Shown here in pieces: positions 56,649-64,000 of a stretch of DNA of 64,000 nt (position 1 is the first letter of the stretch; each line of letters starts with the position of its first letter). Source of the DNA: Petrolisthes cinctipes (Eukaryota; Arthropoda; Malacostraca; Decapoda; Porcellanidae); the NCBI GenBank assembly GCA_033782935.1, contig JAWQEG010001447.1:67001-131000 (forward strand). The letters are read 5' to 3'. The notes under the pieces are model-generated. The model did not search any database. It was not told the DNA's origin and worked only from the letters and a program-made list of their open reading frames with translations. Made by a program: the position numbers and the translations under genes.

Positions 56649-57064
56649 TTCACGATTCATCCACAACCTTTCCTTTTCTAAATTCTATAATCTAATGATA
56701 TTTTATCCCACATAAAAGTATAATCTAATGATATTTTATCCCACATATCATATACATGATATATTTAGATTAATGGCATTACGGTATATAATATTTTTTT
56801 TTTAATTCCATTTATTTATTCTTTCATTATCAGTAGCATGCATCATAAGTTATTTCACTTTCTTTATTCCTCATTTGTTACCTTCATCTAAGTTTCTCTC
56901 TCTTACTGCCTTAGGCCATATTCTAATCTCAGGTCCCTATAGGCGCCTGTCAACTTGCTGTGTCGGTTTGTCAATACACACACACACACACACACACCAC
57001 TCCTTGCCCAGTCCTGCTGCTTTGTTTGGCCATGGTTTTGAAATATATTAACCTTTTTGTGTAA
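56420..57064. other. Left part of the TIR transposon, no gene
   Basis: CT array at 56,615-56,644 and a duplicated AATCTAATGATATTTTATCC block (56,687-56,754). Nothing coding recognised. Confidence 0.45.
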
Positions 57065-57069
57065 GTAGT

Positions 57070-57470
57070 TGTTCGTCTCTGCTCTGAGGTCCACCTAGTA
57101 AGGCTAGGCGGGAGAGGGCCTTGCTGTGACTGTAGCAAGACGTAGGTTGCACAAGGAAATCCAGGGAGTACGAGTAACACATATATTAGGAGTAGGACAG
57201 TGTTACAACACGAGTACAAGAATATACAGAGAAAGGCGTCACTGTAGAGTAAGTGACCGCCTAGGGCTAAGCTCTGTGTACCAACACTCTCGGTGATGTA
57301 TTCTTCCGCCGGAAGGCCGGAAGTAAGTAATAGTTGCCAGCACTCGCTACACAGTATGAATGTAGAGTTGGTGGATGTATATCTGTGTGTCTGGCATGTT
57401 TACTGTGTCGTGTGATATGTATACGTGTAGGTGCATGTCTTGTTTATACATCCTGTATTATATATCCACA
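57070..57470 (-). repeat. Gypsy 3' LTR
   Basis: 401 bp; nearly identical to the 5' LTR. Contains GCCGGAAGGCCGG, a short palindrome. Confidence 0.95.
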
Positions 57471-58455
57471 CCTCCCTCCCCTCTCACGCTCGTAGCATTG
57501 TCTCGAGCGGACTGGTTTCCAATGAGCCTAGATGAACGATGTGGGGCATTGGGGGGGTTATGTACTGAGGACTGATTTTCTTCGTCCGAGCAAGGGGCCA
57601 CAGGGATTTGTAAAGGGGTATCACTGTTACTAGGAGATGGAACTGGACGGAGATGCCGACGATTCCGCCACCAGACTCTGCCACTAGGAAGGCGTACCTC
57701 GTAATTCCTGTGCCTGCCATGGCCCATTACTTCCCCAACCTTGTCCCAACGGTGTGAAGTAGGGTCCTGGATCCTCACACGTTGTCCAACACACAACCTG
57801 GGAAGGGGGCGGGCCTGCTCGTCGTACTGACGTTGGACCTGGTCAGCACGGGCGGCAACTCTGCGGTCATAATCCTCAGTTCTGGTCTGCCACTCCCGGG
57901 AGAAGGACTCTGGGTGGGCCGGGAGGCATGTGCGTAGGGGCTGACCATATAGAACTTGGGCGGGGGAACGTCCAGCAGGTGTAGGGGTGTTGCGTAACTC
58001 CAACAGGCCTCTGTCGAACTCCTCGCAGTCAATGTTTCCTGTGGGCGCTGTCTTGAGTATCAGGTGCTTAACTGCTTTGACTGCTGCCTCGGCATGACCA
58101 TTAGACTGGGGGTAATGTGGTGAGGTTACTGTGTGATGGACGCCCCAGCGTTCTGTGAAGCTCTTGAAGTCATTGCTGGTGAAGGGAGGTCCGCCGTCAG
58201 TTCGCAATCGTAAGGGGACTCCAACTTCACGGAAGTAGCGGCAAAACATCCGGATCACTCTGGTGGATGTAGTATCATGGCCGCATGGGACAACCACAGG
58301 CCATCCAGAGAGTCTGTCTGCGATTACCAGGAATGACTTCCCCGCCACCTGGAAGAAGTCGGCAGACACGGACTCAAAAGGCATTGTAGGATGATCATCA
58401 CATCTGATGGGTTCCTGTTGCTGGCTTGGTTGCAGACGTTGACATGACTCACAAG
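57458..58455 (-). pseudogene. Gypsy integrase
   Basis: Contains the C-x2-C half of the zinc region (near 58,440; C-E-S-C), core acids in V-S-A-D-F-F, R-T-D-G-G-P-P-F and the Glu of G-H-A-E-A-A-V-K-A-V, and a C-terminal G-R-V-W-W-R-N-R-R-H-L-R-P motif of the GPY/F-like tail. The His-His half of the zinc region is absent: about 25 codons seem deleted at 58,485, where the upstream RNase H/linker frame runs into a stop. The integrase may be inactive. The frame begins upstream of the Met at 58,384. Confidence 0.87.
57471..57490 (-). promoter_or_regulatory. Gypsy polypurine tract
   Basis: On the minus strand GAGAGGGGAGGGAGG abuts the 3' LTR start TGTGGATAT, the usual plus-strand priming site. Confidence 0.85.
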
Positions 58456-58481
58456 CTTCGACTGTATTCTTGATGTCGGAG

Positions 58482-59648
58482 TCAATGCCAGGCTAGGGTT
58501 CGTCTTCGTAGGGCGGCGGGAACGACAATCCTCTGACCATACAGCACCAGCTCTCCATCAGCGTAGAGACTGTCCCGTAGCTTCCAGTATGGGAGGACGT
58601 CGTTGTGTATGCCATAACGGTTAGAGGGGAACCCAGAGGACACGCAGGCCAGAAGGCGACCGTAAGCAAGGTCTGCACTTGCTGCTTCCCTGAGCTCCTG
58701 GAGGGTCCTATCGGCGTCTACTGTGGTCGATGGTTGGTCCTCGGAGGTGGTATTGGTGGCACTGGTGATGCTTCTGACGTGTGCCGCAGCCTCGCTACAC
58801 TCGGTCTCGTCCTGTGACGTGGGGCGGCTGACTGGGGCTCGTGAAAGTGCGTCGGGAATACACAGCTGCTTCCCTGCACGCCACACTGCTGTAAAGATGT
58901 ATTGCGAAACCTTCTCCTTCAGCCGTTGGAGGCGAGGGTTCTCGACTGCATCTAAGGTGTAAGAATTTACGATAGGAATGAGCGGGCGGTGGTCAGTCAT
59001 CAGTGTGAAGTGTGGCAGACCGCGCAGGTAGAGTCTGTACTTGGACATGGCCCAGGTGACAGCTAGCATCTCCAATTCAATGGTGGCATAGCGTGTCTCA
59101 GCATCTGTTAAGAATCTTGATCCACACTGAATAAGACGCATCTGTCCCTGGCCGTGGTCCTGTAGGAGGGCATAACCAATCCCATACAAGCGTGAGGCAT
59201 CTGTCTGTAGAACCACTGGCAATGACAGTTCAAAGGGTGCTAGTACAGGTGGTGATGTCAGAGCTTGCTTGACACCCTCGAAGGCCTTGTCATGGTCTGG
59301 GGTCCATACGAAAGAGCACCTGGGGCTCATTAGAGGAAGAAGTGGCTGAGCCTTGGCTGCTATATCTGGGGTGAACTCCGTCAGTTGGTTCACTAGGCCC
59401 ATGAAGGAGCGAAGATCAGTCAGGTTAGTTGGCTTTGGGAAGTCTCGTATTGCTGTAACCTTGTCTTCGTCTGCAGAGATGCCTTCCGCTGAAATTTGGT
59501 ATCCACAGAAGTTGACACTAGCGGCAGCTACCACAAACTTTTCCTTGTTGAGTGTGATGCCATGGGTGCGACACCTAGTCAACATCTGGTTAATCCGTCC
59601 TATGTGCGTGGGTAAGTCCTTGTCATGTAAGAGAATGTCGTCCACCAC
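58482..59648 (-). pseudogene. Gypsy RT C-terminal part and RNase H
   Basis: Starts at the V-D-D-I-L-L catalytic box, then F-C-G-Y-Q-I-S and F-x-G-L-V-N, RNase H motifs T-D-A-S (59,190), E-L-E-M-L-A (59,075), T-D-H-R-P-L (58,990) and P-D-A-L-S-R (58,840). It is in the same frame as the upstream part; a single TAA codon at 59,649-59,651 separates them, two codons before the catalytic Asp pair. Confidence 0.9.
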
Positions 59649-60662
59649 TTATAAACAGTTGGTGATACCCTGGAGAGCCATGTCGCCACGCAGGCAATAG
59701 GCATCGCCTGTGGCTGCGAAGCCCATTGGTCCTCTGCGATGCTTGTATCTCCCATATGGCGTGATGAAGGTGGTAAGGTGCTGGTCCTCCTCTGCGAGTT
59801 CCATCTGCCAATACCCATGCAAGGCATCCACTGTCGTGAAATATCTCGCTGAAGGAGTGACACTACGGACTGCTGCAAAGGGCGTAGGCGAAGGATGGGT
59901 GGGGCGAGATACTTGGGAGTTGAGTTTGGTCAAATCCACTGTGATGCGTACGCCGTTGTACTTAGGAACCAAGACCATTGGGTGGCAGCACTCTGATGGC
60001 TCATCCCCAACAGGCGCGATGATTCCTTGCTGTACCATGGAGTCAATTTCCGTCTTCACCTGATTCTGAAAAGCGAAGGGTATCGGCCTGGGTGTGTGGA
60101 TGGCGAAGGGAACAGCGTCATCCTTGAGGTGGATCTTCATTGGTTGTCCTGCCATCTTCTTCAGTGGAGCTGTCTTGAGTTCCTCCTTGGAGACCAACAC
60201 ATCGCTGAACTCACGTATGAAGTAGTCCCGTGCAGCTGAAGGGGTTGCAGTTGCAGGGAGGGGTAGTTCGGTGCATCTGTTGACATGCGTCACAGTGAGG
60301 ATAGGTTTTGGAAAGTCAGGCAAAATTATGGCCAACTCCTGACAATGACCATATGAAAGGAGTGGGACCTGTATTCCCTCATGTACCTGTATGTTGGCAA
60401 TGCAAGACCTGTTGCCAAGTTTCAAGGTGGCCTGGAAACATCCCAATGCAGGTGCCATCTGCGATCCATCAGCTGTGATTGTGTCCGTCAAAGGAGGGGG
60501 TAGTAAGCTGTCCTTGTGTATCTCCAGCATCTCTAGGTGCCTGGTGCCAAGTACTGTAACATCTGCGCCTGTGTCTGGGAGCATCTGTGAACCTCGAAGT
60601 CTTATCATAACAAAGTTGCACGTTGACAGGCTTCGGAGACTTGTTGTGGGCATTCCCCACAC
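59649..60662 (-). pseudogene. Gypsy protease and RT N-terminal part
   Basis: Retropepsin motif L-P-D-T-G-A-D-V-T-V-L near codon 27, then RT with R-P-I-P-F (60,080), V-P-K-Y-N-G-V-R-I-T-V-D-L-T-K-L-N, and F-T-T-V-D-A-L-H-G-Y-W-Q (first RT Asp, about 59,830), I-T-P-Y-G-R-Y. Overlaps the end of gag by about 190 bases in the +1 frame, so pol expression probably needs a +1 frameshift, as in Ty3. Ends at a TAA nonsense codon. Confidence 0.88.
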
Positions 60663-61935
60663 GTCGACAGTTGGCCTTCTTCTTGCTGGGAGAAGGGGGA
60701 GTTTTACCTGAACCTGAAGTGTTGTATTGTCCTTTGCTCATCCTGTTGGCTGACCTGCAACACTTCTCAAAGTGTCCTGTTCTACTGCAAGCTCTACACG
60801 GCACATCGTTAGCTGGGCACTTAGGGGCACGGGTCCAATGTCCTTGACGTCCGCAGTTGGAGCAGGTACTGTCAGCAGCTGGGCACAACCCGGAACCATG
60901 CCTGCGGCGACAGAACTGACAGGAATTGGTGGGTGATGTGTTATAAGTGTAAGTCTGTTGTGAAGAGGCCTTTTTCTCACGTCGTTGATTCTTCTTATAG
61001 GTAGAGACGGCCTTCAGCTGGCTTGGCAAGGCATGTATGGCAGATGCTGTCATCTTGGTAGCCTCGAATGCCCTGCAACAATTCACAAACTCCTGCAGCG
61101 TAGATCCTGCGTTAAGGGAGATGAGGCGTTGCACCAGTTCTTCGTCCTTTACACCCATTAATAACACCATCTTCAACTGTGTCTCGGCACACGTAACGGG
61201 GTCGCCAGTACACAAGTCTACTTCCTCTGCTCGGTTCCTCAGTCTGACGTAGAACTCACTGAAGGTCTCACCATCTGCTTGTTTGCACCTAAGCAGTTCA
61301 CGACGACGGAGAGCTTCATTCCACAAACCTTTGAGGTGCTCTTGCAGACAGTCTAATACCTTCTCAACAGACAGGTGTGTGTCAGGAGGAATACCCAGTG
61401 TGTGCTCCAAAATCCTCTGCACGTCTAGGGAAACACACGTCCTGAGTTGTATTAGCTGCTTCTCGTGGGTCATCTTTTTGAGGTCGATCATCGTGGCGTA
61501 GTCCTGCCATCTGCGACGCCACTGCCTGTACACCTGGAAAGATGCGTCTGCCTGCAACGGTGGGGGGTTAGGTACCGTAGGTTTGCTGGTTAAGTTGCCT
61601 GCTGTGGTGTTAAGGGGTGGAGGAGACCTGGAGACATAGGATCTGATGTCGTTGTAATTAGAGAGGTTAGGTGTAGGAGAAAGACAAACAGGTGTAGACT
61701 GGTTGGGCTGCAGGCTGTATGGGGCTGCATGATGTGTCTGCTGTGCTGAAAGCAGGTTCATCATAGCCATAAGCCTGTCATTGTCTTCTTTTCTATGCTG
61801 TTCCTGTTGATCCCGGCGATCCTCTTCTTCTCTGCGTCGTCTGTCCTCTTCCCCTCGTCGTAGCTCCTCTTTTCTTCGTCGTAGCTCACAGGTGTACTGC
61901 CTGTGTGTCACTTTCTTCACTCCCCTCATTTTCAT
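60469..61935 (-). CDS. Gypsy Gag
   Basis: 488 codons, uninterrupted. The N-terminus is strongly charged (R-R-R-E-E-E-D-R-R repeats, a likely coiled coil, residues about 15-55), then a capsid-like region (W-R-R-R-W-Q-D-Y, L-K-G-L-W-N-E-A-L-R-R-R-E-L-L, F-S-E-F-Y-V-R-L) and three Cys/His knuckles (C-Q-F-C, C-S-N-C-G-R-Q-G-H, C-R-A-C-S-R-T-G-H, residues about 345-400). It packages element RNA. I keep the first Met shown; an earlier start cannot be excluded. Confidence 0.92.
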   Translation of the reverse strand: MKMRGVKKVTHRQYTCELRRRKEELRRGEEDRRRREEEDRRDQQEQHRKEDNDRLMAMMNLLSAQQTHHAAPYSLQPNQSTPVCLSPTPNLSNYNDIRSYVSRSPPPLNTTAGNLTSKPTVPNPPPLQADASFQVYRQWRRRWQDYATMIDLKKMTHEKQLIQLRTCVSLDVQRILEHTLGIPPDTHLSVEKVLDCLQEHLKGLWNEALRRRELLRCKQADGETFSEFYVRLRNRAEEVDLCTGDPVTCAETQLKMVLLMGVKDEELVQRLISLNAGSTLQEFVNCCRAFEATKMTASAIHALPSQLKAVSTYKKNQRREKKASSQQTYTYNTSPTNSCQFCRRRHGSGLCPAADSTCSNCGRQGHWTRAPKCPANDVPCRACSRTGHFEKCCRSANRMSKGQYNTSGSGKTPPSPSKKKANCRRVGNAHNKSPKPVNVQLCYDKTSRFTDAPRHRRRCYSTWHQAPRDAGDTQGQLTTPSFDGHNHS

Positions 61936-62394
61936 ACCACGAAATTAAGTCCTTTTGCTGTGACATGGTTTGTGGTATATCCTCTGGTTCGTGTTGAGAA
62001 GAGCAGTACACTGTTGTGCTTATTTTCTGTGCAGTTGTTACCCTAGTCACTAAAAAACCCGAAAGAGAAGTGGGTTGTAAGTAGTTTCTAGTCTGTGCGT
62101 ATGTGAGAAGGTACGTGTGTGTGTGCGTGTGGCGGGGTGGTGGTGGGCGGAGCCTACAGTCCGGACCGCCGCAGCTGCACAGCCACACTCACTCAGTGCC
62201 CAACCAGCGTTCGTAGTGGGAGGATGCGTGCCTTGCTCACGTCCTCCCTTCTGGCTGGAAATGATCCCGCTTAAGAGCTACGTAATGTACACAAGAAATA
62301 ATGGGGGAGGGGCACTGATCACTTCACAACACAGCACAAGCACTAAAGACTGTATCGAACACTGCACAAGCACTATAATTCCTTCCCTGGTCCT

Positions 62395-62411
62395 TGGTAC
62401 TCACTGTGCCA
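62395..62411 (-). promoter_or_regulatory. Gypsy primer-binding site
   Basis: Directly inside the 5' LTR the minus strand reads TGGCACAGTGAGTACC. TGG complements the CCA end of a tRNA. Which tRNA is not determined. Confidence 0.7.
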
Positions 62412-62812
62412 TGTTCGTCTCTGCTCTGAGGTCCACCTAGTAAGGCTAGGCGGGAGAGGGCCTTGCTGTGACTGTAGCAAGACGTAGGTTGCACAAGGAA
62501 ATCCAGGGAGTACGAGTAACACATATATTAGGAGTAGGACAGTGTTACAACACGAGTACAAGAATATACAGAGAAAGGCGTCACTGTAGAGTAAGTGACC
62601 GCCTAGGGCTAAGCTCTGTGTACCAACACTCTCGGTGATGTATTCTTCCGCCGGAAGGCCGGAAGTAAGTAATAGTTGCCAGTACTCGCTACACAGTATG
62701 AATGTAGAGTTGGTGGATGTATATCTGTGTGTCTGGCATGTTTACTGTGTCGTGTGATATGTATACGTGTAGGTGCATGTCTTGTTTATACATCCTGTAT
62801 TATATATCCACA
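62412..62812 (-). repeat. Gypsy 5' LTR
   Basis: 401 bp, TG...CA; one visible difference from the 3' LTR (T versus C in the CCAG(C/T)ACTCGC stretch). Confidence 0.95.
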
Positions 62813-62817
62813 GTAGT

Positions 62818-63303
62818 GAATGTGTGTGTGCGTTTTTTTCTATATTTTCGTTGCATAAAAACACTCCATTGTGCTTCCGAAAGATAAGTGAAATTAAATG
62901 TATAAAAAATTGTACTAAATGGATGAAGAAGCCTTGAAGTATGCTTTCGAACACGGGAAGTCACAAGGGTTACCCAGAGGCCCTCCAGTTGACCTGTTTT
63001 CCTCTCACTGTCGCTCACTTTTTACTACACACTCTATGTTCAAATCAAGATATTACGAGCTCCAAGTAAATTGTCACTGTGAATTTGACTGTAAGGCTCA
63101 CACATATCATTTACAATAATGAGTGAGTAATAACAGGCATGAATAATGCTTAATTAGCAGAAATATTCATGAAAAAAGGAAGCACTTCTATTTTTCTCAG
63201 TGTGCTGAACACCTCTAGCCAATCAGGGAAGCGAAAAAGTACTTGACCTGCCTACCGCACATGTAGGGCAGGGCTTCTCCGCCACCTTAGGCTGGACAGA
63301 GTA
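62818..63303. other. Right part of the TIR transposon with a 66-codon frame
   Basis: Contains M-D-E-E-A-L-K-Y-A-F on the plus strand (62,919-63,119) with several Cys and His. I do not recognise it. It could be the remnant of a transposon-encoded protein or chance. Confidence 0.35.
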
Positions 63304-63305
63304 TA

Positions 63306-63450
63306 GTTAACGTGTGTGTGTGTGTGTGTGTGTTATTGTTTTAAGTAGTGTGTAGCTGCTTGTATTAAATTAAAAGATGGTAGTTAACGTGTGTGTGTGT
63401 TATTGTTTTAAGTAGTGTGTAGCTGCTTGTAGTAAATTAAAATATGGTAA
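63306..63450. repeat. Host unit, two tandem copies
   Basis: Two units of about 70-80 bp (GTTAAC, GT array, TTATTGTTTTAAGTAGTGTG, AGCTGCTTGTA, TAAATTAAAAGATGGTA) with different GT lengths. Confidence 0.88.
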
Positions 63451-63516
63451 TTAATATATTTATAAAACAATTTTCAAAACATTAATAATCTATATACATA
63501 AAGCCAAGATTCTTTC

Positions 63517-63519
<3 letters not shown>

Positions 63520-63562
<43 letters not shown>
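63520..63562. repeat. TG microsatellite
   Basis: About 21 TG units. Confidence 0.92.
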
Positions 63563-63565
<3 letters not shown>

Positions 63566-64000
63566 GCGATGCACGCCTAAACCGTCCAACTTTGTGTCCT
63601 CAAAATTTGCATGTAGGTGAGTCTTGATTCCCTTCAGGTTTAGGGGGGGTCATACAACGAAACCACATATAACGAAACGTGCTAGCGAAATAATAATAAA
63701 ATACAGGGGAAAAAATCTACGGAATCACCATACCACTGTTCAGCCTTCCGCAAAAACACCGTAATTTTTAAAGTTTCATTTAGGTAAATTTTTTCTTACA
63801 GATTTGTAGAGCTTGATTTTACACACCAGAATCTGTAAACTAAAGTTTCCTAGGTTTACTGGCTTGCGTACTGCAGCGCCATGAGTAATAAAGTTGTTAC
63901 CCCTAAAACCACCCTAAAAATGAGAGCGTAAATATGATAAACTATTTTAGGCTACAGCACGGATATTATTCGATTTGTTTATGCGTTTTCTCACTAAGTA
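63563..64000. other. Right window edge, nothing identified
   Basis: No frame longer than 60 codons recognised. AACGAAACC/AACGAAACG motifs at 63,657-63,680 look like part of a repeat continuing beyond the window. Confidence 0.4.

Larger units (their letters stand above)
57070..62812 (-). mobile_element. Ty3/Gypsy LTR retrotransposon, young copy
   Basis: 401-bp LTRs at 57,070-57,470 (3') and 62,412-62,812 (5') with TG...CA ends, differing at one position that I can see. A 5-bp target duplication GTAGT flanks both sides (57,065-57,069 and 62,813-62,817). Gene order gag, protease, RT, RNase H, integrase is that of Gypsy; no env-like frame. Gag is intact; pol has a stop and a small deletion. Confidence 0.95.
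56415..63303. mobile_element. TIR transposon, TA target, carrying a Gypsy element
   Basis: Left end TACTCTGTCCAGCCTAAGG then TGGTGGAGAAGCC, right end the inverted copy, 31 of 32 bases matching. TA on both sides (56,413-56,414 and 63,304-63,305). Without the Gypsy insertion it is about 1.1 kb. No transposase recognised, so non-autonomous. The flanking tandem unit at 63,373-63,386 reads GATGGTAGTTAAC, the uninterrupted target. Confidence 0.88.

Noticed and set aside
57375..57575. Small frame at the Gypsy 3' LTR edge
   Set aside because: Opposite strand to the element, crossing the LTR/internal boundary, no similarity to known products.

Overview
This window looks like eukaryotic, repeat-dense genomic DNA from a decapod crustacean, probably a crab. 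That is an inference from AT-rich DNA, abundant TTAGG/TCAGG pentamers (the arthropod telomere unit), long di-, tri- and tetranucleotide arrays, and several retroelement families typical of decapods. Almost everything is transposable element. The only likely host gene is a THAP-domain gene on the minus strand between about 19.6 and 23.2 kb. I see no tRNA, rRNA or CRISPR.

Region 1 (1-37,232) is a giant inverted repeat. The left arm is about 3,911-17,650 and the right arm about 23,300-37,232, each about 13.8 kb. They flank a 5.65-kb spacer that holds the THAP gene. Each arm carries, in mirror order: a Copia LTR tail, a CA-expanded LINE tail (LINE D), an A/T-rich minisatellite, a MITE with telomere-like pentamers, and two decayed CR1/Jockey-like LINEs (A1, A2). 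The LINEs are interrupted by LINE B and LINE C fragments, a pogo-like TIR element and several MITEs. The shared nested insertions show that the duplication happened after them. One MITE (16,573-16,911) is in the left arm only, and the right arm keeps its empty site. The outer 2.85 kb of the left side (1,065-3,910) is an extra direct copy of 6,999-9,847.

Region 2 (36,746-40,635) is a gag-less Copia element on the minus strand whose 3' tail lies inside the right arm.

Region 3 (40,636-49,411) holds a 350-bp MITE, a pogo/jerky-like DDE transposase whose second catalytic-Asp segment has been amplified into an 11 x 60-bp minisatellite, and three LINE C copies nested inside each other (copy 3 in copy 2 in copy 1), two of the insertions having 13-bp target duplications.

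Region 4 (49,412-56,230) is a piggyBac element flanked by TTAA. It has a nearly intact, once-frameshifted transposase and 4.5 kb of microsatellite-rich DNA on one side.

Region 5 (56,415-63,303) is a non-autonomous TIR transposon split by a young Ty3/Gypsy element (57,070-62,812; 401-bp LTRs, 5-bp target duplication). The Gypsy copy has two pol breaks. A tandem host repeat beside it preserves the pre-insertion site of the TIR transposon.

The window is therefore a layered record of insertions in which target duplications, empty sites and the arm-to-arm comparison allow events to be ordered.
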